Assembly: GCA_023424585.1 (NCBI GenBank)
Contig: JAFADT010000156.1
Coordinates: forward strand, 1 to 36,532
Source: Pseudomonadota bacterium
GTDB lineage: Bacteria > Myxococcota > Myxococcia > Myxococcales > Myxococcaceae
DNA: 36,532 nt
Direction of reading: 5' to 3'
A program made the position numbers and the translations under genes. This document shows positions 13,901 to 17,784 of this stretch, in pieces (position 1 is the first letter of the stretch; the number at the start of each line of letters is the position of its first letter). A model generated the notes under the pieces. That model searched no databases. It saw only the letters and a list, made by a program, of their open reading frames with translations, and was not told where the DNA came from.

Positions 13901-15507
13901 TGTACGTCCTGGACGCGAACCTGAACCCCGTGTCCGTGGGCGTCCCCGGCGAGCTGTTCATCGCGGGCGAGGGCCTGGCGCGAGGCTACCGGAACCGCCC
14001 GGACCTCACGGCGGAGCGCTTCATCCCCCACCCGTTCAGCACGGAGCCCGGAGCCCGCCTGTACCGCACGGGAGACCGGGTCCGCTGGAGCCAGGACGGC
14101 ACGCTCGACTTCATGGGGCGCGTGGACTTCCAGGTGAAGCTGCGCGGCTACCGCATCGAGCCGGCGGAGATTGAGGTCGCGCTGCGCGCGCACCCGGGCA
14201 TCCGGGACGCGCGGGTGCTCGTGCGCGAGGACGTGCCGGGCGTGCAGCGGCTGGTGGCCTACGTGGCGCCGGAGGTGGACACCGCTCCGCTCCGAGGCCA
14301 CCTCCAGCGGTCGCTGCCCGACTACATGGTGCCGGCGGCCTACGTCGCCCTGCCCGTCCTGCCGCTGACGCCCAACGGCAAGGTGGACCGCACGGCGCTG
14401 CCCGCCCCAACGGACGAGGCCGCGAGCACCGAAGCGAAGGTCGGCCCCAGGGATGAACGGGAAGCGGTGCTCGAGCGCCTCTGGGCCCAGGCGCTGGGGG
14501 TGCCCACGGTGGACGTGCGCGCCAGCTTCTTCGAACTGGGCGGGCACTCGCTGCTGGCCGTGCGGCTGCTGGCGGCGGTGAACCGGGAGACGGGCCGGAA
14601 GCTCCCGCTGTCCGCCCTCTTCGAGGCCCCCAGCGTGGAGGGATTCGCGACGCTGCTGGGGGAGCGCGTGGAGGAGGAGCCGAAGCCCTTCACGCCGTTG
14701 GTGCCCTTCAAGAAGGAGGGCACGGGCAGCGCGCCGCCGTTCTTCTGCGTGCACCCGGTGGGCGGCACGGTGCTGCCCTACGCGGAGCTCGCGCGGAAGC
14801 TGGGCCCGGATCAGCCCTTCTACGGCCTCCAGGCGCGGGGGCTGGACGGTGAGCACCAACCGCTGGACACGGTGGAGGCCCTGGCCGCCAGCTACGTGCG
14901 AGCGGTGCGCGGGGTCCAGCCTCACGGCCCGTACCACCTGGGGGGCTGGTCGCTCGGCGGCGTCATCGCCTACGAGATGGCCTACCAGCTCCGCGAGGCT
15001 GGCGAAGCCGTGGAGCTGGTTGCGATGATCGACTCGTACGTGCCGGAGACGGTGCCGGACTCGGAGCCGGACCTGGACCGCCTGCTGGCGATCGGCCTGT
15101 TCGCACAGGACCTGATGGGCGTGTCGCTGACGGACCTGGACGTGGACCTGGCGGCGCTGGAGCCCGAAGCGGCGCTCGCGAAGGTGCTGGACGCGGCGGC
15201 CCATGCCGGCGCGCTGCCGCCCGGCGTGGACGCCGCGAGCGCCACGGCCCTCTTCAACGTCTTCGAGGCCCACCTCGAAGCGGCCCGCCGCTACCACCCG
15301 CCCGCGATGCCTCAGCGCGTGCTGCGCATCCAGGCGGAGGACCGGGACGAAACGCGCCCCATCGACGGGGGCTGGGCGGCGCTGGTGGGCGAGCAGTTCG
15401 AAGCGCACGAGCTGCCGGGCACCCACCACACGCTGCTGCGCGAGCCCACCGTGCGGTCCGTGGCGGAGCTGCTGACGAAGGCGCTCCACCCCACGGGCAA
15501 GGCGTGA
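1..15507 (+). CDS. Non-ribosomal peptide synthetase, 3' part (A-T-E/C-A-T x4/TE)
   Basis: Cytosolic megasynthase that activates amino acids as aminoacyl-AMP, tethers them to phosphopantetheine arms, condenses them and releases a peptide. The frame is open from base 1, which already encodes an adenylation-domain A7/A8 region (ARWRTDGTLEYLGR), so the gene is cut by the window edge. The GTG at 55 inside that motif is not a start. About 5168 residues are visible. All five carrier domains keep the modifiable Ser (codons at 475, 5023, 8215, 11383 and 14548). All four condensation domains keep HHxxxDG. The first visible module has LGGDSI plus an epimerisation domain; the rest have LGGHSL. A C-terminal thioesterase and stop at 15505-15507 show this is the last subunit of the line. 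The next genes lie on the opposite strand and look like housekeeping genes, so the cluster ends here on this side. Product unknown. Confidence 0.97.
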   Translation, partial: ARWRTDGTLEYLGRADFQVKLRGFRIELGEVEATLLSHPDVRDAVAVVREDAPGARRLVAYVVSGAELDPGALRAHLLRRLPEYMVPSAFIPLPALPLTSSGKVDRKALPALDGPRASKREYVAPRTELERTLAAVLAQVLRVERVGLDDNFFELGGDSIISLQAVARARQAGVTLSVRDLFQHPTLGALAAVARMSDARAAEQGPVVGELPLTPIQRNLLERDPAHAHHFNQALLLQVRQPLMAAQVEQALQALVLHHDALRMRFVRDDSGAWRQQDAAPEEAPVSLLQVDLSALPADVRAARLEEEAQRLQASFELARPPLLRAALFHFGAGQEQRLLLILHHLVVDAVSWRVLVEDLETTYLRLRAGQPPALPAKTTSFLDWARRMEAHALSDAVRAQTPLWLDEARRDVAPLPTDGSGPGIAGSHRTVTVRLDAEETRLLLQETPGAWRARINDVLLTALALALREWTGRSRLLIDLEGHGREELFADADVSRTVGWFTSLAPALLQLPEGGSPGDCLRAVRDSMSGWPDRGIGFGLLRFMGPAEVREQLADLPSAQVVFNYLGQLDGSTGASTLFSLGTESTGNTVAPQALRAHLLAVDGFVADGQLRMDFGFSDEWHHTATIESLAHAFTRALRTLITQRHSDDARRRTPGDFPLARLSQAALDALLAAQGPTVEDVYPLSPVQQGMLFHALYAPAGGVYFTQSAWSIHSPMDLGLFRETWQAVVDRNAVLRTAFVWEGLDAPLQVVHAKVELPFEQHDWRHLSAQEQQAALERLETEDRARGLDLSRAPLMRVTAVRLAEQVWRFLWSHHHLLLDGWSTGLFFQEVFAIYDALRTRTAPPPASRASFRDYIAWLRKTDPEGDEVFWRGQLAGLSVPTPLPGELPPGARPSGASHPVETRLELPEERTADLQAFARQHQLTLNTLAQAAWALVLARHADTRDVLFGTTLAGRPPELPGAEAMLGMLITTLPVRIALPDDSAPVLPWLQALQAQQLGILQHQHTPLVSTQGWSELPRGTPLFQSLLVFENYPLDEALLRRSTALDVRDLRIGESTNYPLLATVLPGTKLQLHLTHDSHRFTAGTVTRLLGQWRQALEELARPGARLADVSLVSSEDRAWLLRAGLGETLDFERDSTVHARFERQAAETPDADAVVFGDTTLSFQQLNARANRLAWHLRSLGVGPEVTVGLCLERSAEAIVALLAVLKAGGAFVPLDPRAPAARKSFVLQDSGASVLVTTQALWDAWRPEVPHRVRLDAEPVGPSDRFSENPPLVAGARNLAYVIYTSGSTGMPKGVMVQHRSVLHLHQAMTRSIYENLPSAQRVTLNAPLYFDASVEQVIQLLSGHCLVIVPDDVRLEPEALLGWLEHQRIDVFDSTPSQLKLLLSAGLLERAHVPKHFSIGGEAMDEVTWRQLAATKRGRAYNGYGPTEVTVDATVSVVQGAPQPLPVIGRPIANVRAYVLDAHQRLAPIGTPGELCLAGEGLARGYLRQPALTAERFLPDPFSTEPGARLYRTGDRARWREDGTLDFMGRLDFQVKLRGNRIELGEIEASLRAHPGIRDAVVQVHDERLIAYVAPQVDTSPLREHLRQHLPEYMVPAAFLALDALPLTPNGKVDRKALPAPEAAPVPERVIEPPATPTEAALVPLWVEVLRVPSVGRHDGFFELGGHSLLATQLVSRVRAHFGVELPLRALMEGPTVAALAERIDALRAPLAGAKALPALVRVERPDVLPLSFAQQRLWFIEQLGTAGNAYSLPSLLTLDGTLDIIVMLAAFDELVRRHEALRTTFRSHEGTPSQVIHPPFPMPLRNVDLSALPTAEAREAEASRLALEELRTPFDLEHGPLFRGLLMKLGPTEHQLLLNTHHIISDGWSTGVLVREMGTLYTAFAAEQPSPLPELVVQAADHALWQRGWLQGDVLESQLAYWRGQLEGAAPYLELPTDHPRPARPSFRAGMQPLPLSRELSEAVEAFARQTSTTPFMVLLAAFQLLLHRYAGQEDVLVGSPIAGRRHAEAEDLIGYFANTVVLRTRVRDTLRFRELLDEVRATTLGAYEHQDLPFEKLVEVLHPERDLGRTPLFQVTFTLQNAPMPELSLPGLTLRTRETVPETLLFDLQCLMARTQDGFDGALLFNQDLFDPATVAGMAEHLRVLLEAALRASDTRLSQLPWLTEAERQRLLVGWNDTARASPRDASVAALFAEQAASTPDAIALKAGAETLTYAALDRASNRLAHHLRRQGVRPGHRVGVCLERSFDLITGLLGILKAGAAYVPVDAKTPTERITWMLQAASVSVLVTQEALADELPQVTDLQVLLDADEAQLARQPETALDLTASAEALAYVMFTSGSTGRPKGVSVPHRAITRLVRGADFIHFGPEEVFLHLAPIAFDASTLEIWGALLNGATLVLAPPQALSLEETGALLRREGITTLWLTAALFDQMVLHQGDALARVRQVLAGGDVLPVERVREHLKRLPPGAVLVNGYGPTENTTFSATHTLRAGDAVGRSVPIGRPVGNSTAWVLDAALQPVPPGVPGTLYVGGDGLAWGYLQRPDLTAERFIPHPFAKEPGARLYDTGDRARWRNDGTLEFLGRTDFQVKLRGYRVEPGELEAVLRQSSDVQEAVVVVREDVPGDKRLVAYVASGEGEGLDTGALRAAVQKQLPDYMVPSAIVVLAKLPLGANGKVDRKALPAPQARVDDPATSAVPRSAVEKALADIWAEVLHLDAVDIHGDFFELGGHSLLATQVVSRIRASLGVELPLGELFRAPTVASLAERLVDARRTQAPPLVPVPRTSAPPLSFAQQRLWFIDQLERGSPLYNMPLALSLTGNLDVDALSAGLDALMARHEALRTTFRMESGRPVQDIHAEGHVPLETVDLTGVGARAERQAEAQRLGHAETLRPFDLTHGPVIRALLLKLDAREHVLVLHLHHIVSDGWSLGILVRELTALYEAHQRGRPAELPELPVQYADFAVWQRGWLQGGVLQAQVEWWKHQLAGAPFVLDVPTDRPRTATASQRGGLVRVTLPKALSERVDALAQQEGATPFMALLAAFQAVLARVSGQDDVLVGSPIANRRHAETEGLIGFFVNMLVLRGRFGARTTFRELLAQVRATTLGAYEHQDTPFEHLVEALQPERDLGRTPLFQAMFALQNAPVPELSVPGLSVGPAHLDGDTPSQFELALDLNRTHDGYEGRFHYAADLFDASTIKRLFAHLRRLLDAVCDAPDLPLADVSLVSPEELARLVRMGGGELVDFERDATLHGLIERQVARTPDAPAVVFGETTLTYRQLDTRANQLAWRLRSMGVGPEVRVALCLERSVEALVALLAVLKAGGAFVPLDPGAPAARRDFVLRDCGAAVLVTTEAACGDWNPYGVQEVWLDVEQPGLAALSHDPLPALAGPEHLAYVLYTSGSTGAPKGVMVHHRAILNMHRAFLRVFYAGQPAGQRVTVNAPLYFDAVMERVVQLIDGHCLYVVPDALRTEPEAMLTWLEQHRIDSLDCTPAQLKPLLAAGMLERAWVPPLVITGGDALDAESWRKLAATDRTRAFNGYGPTECTVGTTGVALQGTLRTEPFIGRPVANLTAYVLDARQRPVPIGMPGELCFAGESVTRGYLGRPDLTAERFMPDPFSAEPGARLYRTGDKGRWRPDGTLEFMGRLDFQVKLRGYRIELGEIEATLRAHPAVRDAVALVREDAPGNARLVAYVVADGDTEVLREHLRRHLPEYMVPAAYVTLPALPLTPNGKLDRKALPSPEVQLRAAHTYEAPATPAEVVLASLWEELLNIPVVGRNDHFFELGGHSLLATQLVSRIRERFGVDVGVRALFESPTVAALAQRLPDAPEANSLPPLRPAEGPGPHPLSFAQQRLWFIDQLAPGSALYNMPTALRLTGAVDVPALQRAFDALVERHEALRTTFESHDGEPRQHVHPAPTGVLSVVDLTGLPHDAREAEALRIASEDALKPFDLAAGPLARLTLLTLGAHEHVLLLCLHHAIGDGWSMGILVREVTALYEAFRQGQPSPLAPLPVQYADFAVWQRGWFQGEVLDAQLQWWKQQLAGAPQVLALLTDKPRPPQRSASGATFPVRLSPALSEAVEALAQSEGATPFMVLLAAFQTLLYRYSGQEDLLVGTSIAGRRHAETEGLIGFFVNTLVLRARLDGRPSFRELLAQVRATTLGAFEHQDLPFERLVEAVQPARDLSRTPLVQALFALQNVPDAEVRLPDLTLRPVEVDLPTTKFDLELTLGRSTQGFEGVLSYATDLFEPATARRLSEHLVQLLEGAVAKPDTALDALPLLTAEERQWVLEEWSGETAAYESDLSFPARFEQQVTRTPKAPAVVMGDTTVSFHQLNVRANQLAHYLRTLGVGPDVPVALCLDRSPEAIVALLGILKAGGAYVPLDPTAPEARRAFILENSGASVLLTTRAHVDAWQPAVRHVVRLDEEARRIDASSPGNPRVALRPEHLAYVIYTSGSTGTPKGVMIQHRSLAHLHRALTEACYAQVSKVMRVSLNGPLYFDASVTQLLLMADGHCLCIVPEGVRQDPEALLAWVDQRRIDALDCTPSLFKLLLEAGLLEQPHVPSICFIGGEAMDEVTWRTLAATHRTRAYNAYGPTEGTVASTTECIQSTAHPTPVIGRPMLNVGVYVLDANLNPVSVGVPGELFIAGEGLARGYRNRPDLTAERFIPHPFSTEPGARLYRTGDRVRWSQDGTLDFMGRVDFQVKLRGYRIEPAEIEVALRAHPGIRDARVLVREDVPGVQRLVAYVAPEVDTAPLRGHLQRSLPDYMVPAAYVALPVLPLTPNGKVDRTALPAPTDEAASTEAKVGPRDEREAVLERLWAQALGVPTVDVRASFFELGGHSLLAVRLLAAVNRETGRKLPLSALFEAPSVEGFATLLGERVEEEPKPFTPLVPFKKEGTGSAPPFFCVHPVGGTVLPYAELARKLGPDQPFYGLQARGLDGEHQPLDTVEALAASYVRAVRGVQPHGPYHLGGWSLGGVIAYEMAYQLREAGEAVELVAMIDSYVPETVPDSEPDLDRLLAIGLFAQDLMGVSLTDLDVDLAALEPEAALAKVLDAAAHAGALPPGVDAASATALFNVFEAHLEAARRYHPPAMPQRVLRIQAEDRDETRPIDGGWAALVGEQFEAHELPGTHHTLLREPTVRSVAELLTKALHPTGKA
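2010..5145 (+). other. NRPS module 2: C(DCL-type)-A2-T2
   Basis: The condensation domain (about 2035-3350) opens with VEDVYPLSPVQQGMLFH and has HHHLLLDG at 2446-2469. It follows an E domain and differs in its opening from the later C domains, which fits a DCL domain accepting a D-configured donor. A2 is about 3400-4890 with YTSGSTGMPKG at 3868-3900. Aligned by eye to GrsA-Phe, the ten specificity residues read D-A-E-D-S-G-G-V-D-K. From memory this is nearest to Glu/Gln-type codes (DAKDLGVVDK, DAQDLGVVDK), with 7 of 10 matching, so the substrate is uncertain. The A8 motif has KLRGNRIELGE, with Asn where Tyr or Phe is usual. T2 has LGGHSL at 5011-5028. Confidence 0.85.
5160..8340 (+). other. 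NRPS module 3: C(LCL-type)-A3-T3
   Basis: The condensation domain (about 5200-6500) begins LPLSFAQQRLWFIEQL and has HHIISDG at 5605-5625, the LCL pattern. A3 is about 6550-8085 with FTSGSTGRPKG at 7033-7065, where Phe replaces the usual Tyr. Its specificity residues read D-A-L-W-L-G-G-T-F-K, 8 of 10 identical to the Val code DAFWIGGTFK as I remember it. A branched aliphatic residue is therefore the best guess. A3 belongs to a different adenylation subgroup from A2, A4 and A5: it has DASTLEIWGALL after the A4 core and the WLTAALF segment. T3 has LGGHSL at 8203-8220. Confidence 0.87.
8350..11510 (+). other. NRPS module 4: C(LCL-type)-A4-T4
   Basis: The condensation domain (about 8390-9690) has LSFAQQRLWFIDQL and HHIVSDG at 8782-8802. 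A4 is about 9720-11240 with YTSGSTGAPKG at 10213-10245. Its specificity residues read by eye as D-A-E-D-I-G-G-V-G-K. That is close to A2 and 7 of 10 identical to a Glu-type code I recall as DAKDIGVVDK, so a polar substrate is possible but unproven. T4 has LGGHSL at 11371-11388. Confidence 0.86.
11515..14680 (+). other. NRPS module 5: C(LCL-type)-A5-T5
   Basis: The condensation domain (about 11555-12880) has LSFAQQRLWFIDQL and HHAIGDG at 11950-11970. A5 is about 12900-14400 with YTSGSTGTPKG at 13378-13410. Its specificity residues read D-A-T-D-F-G-A-V-A-K, which matches no code I remember. Its backbone is nevertheless of the same subgroup as A2 and A4 (LYFDASV, DCTPS, IGGEAMDEVTW). The A10 motif is NGKVDRTAL, so the catalytic Lys is kept. 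T5 has LGGHSL at 14536-14553 and feeds the thioesterase directly. Confidence 0.86.
14690..15504 (+). other. Type I thioesterase domain (TE)
   Basis: Alpha/beta-hydrolase release domain fused to the end of the NRPS. It begins near PPFFCVHPVGG and has the nucleophile elbow GGWSLGG with the Ser codon at 14950-14952. The likely catalytic Asp is in AMIDSYVPE (15031-15033), and the His is in PGTHHTLL (15424-15426). The full triad suggests an active enzyme that either cyclises or hydrolyses the finished peptide. The sequence does not tell which. Confidence 0.9.
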
Positions 15508-15518
15508 CGTGACCGCGG

Positions 15519-15556
15519 CCGGGCTGGCGCCCTCGTGAAGGGAGGCGCCAGCCCGG
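15519..15556 (+). terminator. Strong hairpin just after the NRPS stop codon
   Basis: Perfect 13-bp inverted repeat (15519-15531 with 15544-15556) and a 12-nt loop, starting 11 nt after the NRPS stop. No T-run follows on the + strand, so it may act as a 3' mRNA-stabilising structure or a non-canonical terminator. Confidence 0.5.
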
Positions 15557-15576
15557 AGCCCGCCCCGCAACGAAGA

Positions 15577-15606
15577 ACCCCGCTCCCTCCATGGAGGGGG
15601 CGGGGT
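15577..15606 (-). terminator. Probable terminator of the dedA gene
   Basis: 14-bp inverted repeat (15577-15590 with 15593-15606) containing one G.U pair and closed by a very short loop within CCATGG. On the - strand it lies 29 nt past the dedA stop and is followed by the T-rich run TTCTTCGTTG, which fits an intrinsic terminator for the leftward gene. Confidence 0.5.
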
Positions 15607-15635
15607 CCGTGAACCGCGGCACCGTCGCGCCGAGG

Positions 15636-16433
15636 CTACTTGTGCGCGTTCAGGTCCGGCTCGGACGTGGGCGCCTTGTCGGCGGGCACGTCGAAGAAGG
15701 CGCTGGGGCTGGGCGCGCGCGTCTGCGACACGCTGTTCTCCAGCGACTCCGGCACGGGCGGCAGGGCCACCGGCGTCACCTGCTGCGCGTGGGCGGCGGC
15801 CTCGGCCTTGAGCCGCGCGTTCTTGCGGTGGCGGTACACGAAGTAGGCCACCGCCACCACCGCCAGCGTCCCCATCACCATGACCTGGCCGTCCTTCATC
15901 TTGCGGATGACCATGTCCAGCTCGCCACCGAAGTGGAACCCGAGCCACACGAACACCGGCGCGGACAGCAGCGCCGCCAGGCCGTCCCACAGGATGAAGC
16001 GCCAGAACGGCATGTGCACGGAGCCCGCCGTGAAGTACGTCACCGCGCGCACGCCCGGCATGAAGCGGGCGATCATCACGATCTTCTGGCCGTGCGTGAC
16101 GAAGAGCGACTCCACCTTCGCCCGCTTCTCCGGCGTGACGATCTTCGAGAAGAACCCTCCGCCCTTCGCCCCCGGGTCGCGCCCCAGCTTCGTCCCCAGC
16201 CGGCGCCCCGCCATGTAGATGAGGCTGTCGCCCACCAGGATGCCGAAGAACCCCACCGCCATCATCACCGGCAGGTGTGCCGCGCCCTTGTGCGCCAGGA
16301 ATCCACCGAGGATGAGCGAGATGTCCTCCGGTAGCGGCACGCCCAGCCCGCACGCCACCAGGACGGCGAACACAGTCAGGTAGGCGAAGAGGCCCTGGGA
16401 GTTACCGAGCAGGTTGGTGAGCAGTTCTTCCAC
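15636..16433 (-). CDS. DedA/SNARE-associated family membrane protein
   Basis: Inner-membrane protein of the DedA family. Members affect membrane homeostasis, and some act as undecaprenyl-phosphate or lipid flippases; the substrate here is unknown. Diagnostic stretches are GVPLPEDISLILGGFLA near the N-terminus and ARFMPGVRAVTYFTAG in the middle, the latter being the conserved R-x-x-P-G-x-R motif. Hydrophobic segments occur near the N-terminus, around each motif and before YFVYRHRKN. A polar Ala/Pro-rich tail of about 60 residues follows. I prefer the GTG at 16433 (VEELLTNL), preceded by GGA at suitable spacing. The frame extends to a TTG at 16475, but GGGTGA lies too close to it. The gene stands alone, with about 300 bp upstream and convergent to the NRPS. 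Confidence 0.88.
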   Translation of the reverse strand: MEELLTNLLGNSQGLFAYLTVFAVLVACGLGVPLPEDISLILGGFLAHKGAAHLPVMMAVGFFGILVGDSLIYMAGRRLGTKLGRDPGAKGGGFFSKIVTPEKRAKVESLFVTHGQKIVMIARFMPGVRAVTYFTAGSVHMPFWRFILWDGLAALLSAPVFVWLGFHFGGELDMVIRKMKDGQVMVMGTLAVVAVAYFVYRHRKNARLKAEAAAHAQQVTPVALPPVPESLENSVSQTRAPSPSAFFDVPADKAPTSEPDLNAHK

Positions 16434-16729
16434 GCGTCGTTCCGTCCAATCACTTCCCGAAGGACCGCTCGGCAATCACCCGGGCCGGCCCATCCATCAC
16501 CCAGCCATCAACCGGGTGCGGCACTTGAAAACTCCGGCCGCCCAGCTTCCCACCTCAAGTGGCCGCGCCCCATCACGAAAGCGCTCGGCCTTCTGCCTAC
16601 CCATGCCCACGGTGTGTGACAGCCCGGACGCCCGGGGGACTCCCGACGGGCACTGTAACCACCTCGGGTGCGGGAGGCAGGACTCATCGCGCTCCGGTAG
16701 GAGCACCGCGCGACCTGTCCGACAGAGCT
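16434..16729. other. Intergenic region between the cNMP-binding gene and dedA
   Basis: About 296 bp with no credible gene; open frames here look like chance high-GC translations. A 7-bp hairpin with one wobble pair (16689-16706), shortly after the stop of the rightward neighbour, could be a weak terminator. The rest should hold the dedA promoter, but I could not pick out convincing -35/-10 boxes. Confidence 0.5.
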
Positions 16730-17200
16730 TCAGGTGCCCGGGGCCCGCGCCACCAGCGTGCGCAGCATGTCCCGGTTGTCCCGGGCCTTCGCGCCGAAGT
16801 GGCTCACGATGCCCATCAGCAGCTTGATGCAGGCCTGCGGCTTCTGCGCGAGCAGCTTCTGGAAGTCCGCCGCGCGGATCTCCAGCGCCATCACGTCCGT
16901 CTGCGCGGTGGCCGAGCACAGCCGCTCTCCCTTCTGCACGAGCGCCAGCTCGCCCAGGGGTTCGCCGACGGTCACCTCGCCCAGGGGCACGTCCTCGCCC
17001 GAGGGGCTCCGGGCGCTCAGCCGCACGGTGCCCTCGCCGACGATCAGCAGCGAGTCCCCGGGTTTGCCCTCGGCGAACAGCGCCGTCCCCTTGGGGAAGG
17101 CCCGTGACACGGCCGCCGCCGCGAAGATGGAGATGCCGGTGTCGGTGAAGCCCTTGAAGAGCGGACAGGCCTTCAGGGTCGTCTCGGGGGCGAGCGCCAT
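16730..17200 (-). CDS. Cyclic nucleotide-binding domain protein (no DNA-binding domain)
   Basis: Small cytosolic protein of about 156 residues that is a single CRP-type cyclic-nucleotide-binding beta-barrel. It shows the early CPLFKGF helix, FPKGTALFAEGKPGDSLL (the usual G-x-x-GD turn), and the phosphate-binding-cassette region VGEPLGELALVQKGERL. No helix-turn-helix follows, so it is not a transcription factor of CRP type and more likely acts as a sensor or partner protein. I chose the ATG at 17200 because AGGAA lies 8 nt upstream. The frame continues to a GTG at 17221 without a better site. It lies 33 nt after the gamma-carbonic-anhydrase-like gene, so cotranscription is likely. Whether it binds cAMP, cGMP or nothing cannot be judged. 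Confidence 0.87.
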   Translation of the reverse strand: MALAPETTLKACPLFKGFTDTGISIFAAAAVSRAFPKGTALFAEGKPGDSLLIVGEGTVRLSARSPSGEDVPLGEVTVGEPLGELALVQKGERLCSATAQTDVMALEIRAADFQKLLAQKPQACIKLLMGIVSHFGAKARDNRDMLRTLVARAPGT

Positions 17201-17233
17201 GGGGGTGTTCCTAACACGCACAATGCGGCCGCG

Positions 17234-17749
17234 TCAGCGGCTGGAGCGGTGCTCCGCGGCGACGTGCACGTAGTGGAGGGCGGACTGGACCAGGAACTCG
17301 CGCTCGCCGTCGTGGAGGGGGCGCTTCACCTTGCCGGGCGAGCCCACCACCAGCGTCCCCGGGGGAATCTTCGTCCCGGGCGTCAGCAGCGTGCCGGCGC
17401 CGATGATGCAGTCGTCCCCCACCTCCACGCCGTCCATCAGGATGGCGCCCATGCCCACCAGCACCCGGTGGCCCACGAGGCACCCGTGGAGGATGACCCG
17501 GTGGCCCACCGTGCAGTCGTCGCCCACCGTGGTGGCGTCCCCCTGGCTGGTGACGTGCACCATGGTGAGGTCCTGGATGTTGGTGCGCTTGCCGATGCGG
17601 ATGGAGTTCACGTCCCCGCGCAGCACCGAGTTGAACCAGATGGACGAGTCCTCGCCCAGCTCCACGTCACCCACCACCTGGGCGGAGTCCTCGACGAAGC
17701 AGCTGGGGTGGACGCGGGGGGAGACCCCGCGAAACGGCCTCAACGCCAT
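17234..17749 (-). CDS. Gamma-carbonic anhydrase-like (LbetaH) family protein
   Basis: 171-residue left-handed beta-helix protein built of hexapeptide repeats, in the gamma-carbonic-anhydrase/PaaY/YrdA family. The expected zinc ligands are present: His65 (MVHVTS), His83 (VGHRVI) and His88 (ILHGC), with the typical five-residue spacing of the last two. Other family signs are FNSVLRGD near residue 40 and GMGAILMDGVEVGDDCIIGA near 99. Family members are trimers. Many bacterial ones have little carbonic anhydrase activity, and some act as acyl-CoA thioesterases, so the reaction is unproven. The ATG at 17749 has GGAGG about 6 nt upstream. It sits 35 nt after miaB and is probably in its operon. Confidence 0.92.
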   Translation of the reverse strand: MALRPFRGVSPRVHPSCFVEDSAQVVGDVELGEDSSIWFNSVLRGDVNSIRIGKRTNIQDLTMVHVTSQGDATTVGDDCTVGHRVILHGCLVGHRVLVGMGAILMDGVEVGDDCIIGAGTLLTPGTKIPPGTLVVGSPGKVKRPLHDGEREFLVQSALHYVHVAAEHRSSR

Positions 17750-17784
17750 GGTGCACCTCCGACGGCGAGACGACGGCGAAGGCG

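Noticed and set aside
16414..16827. Small + strand frame in the dedA upstream region
   Set aside because: No motif and no ribosome-binding site. It overlaps dedA and the cNMP gene on the opposite strand.
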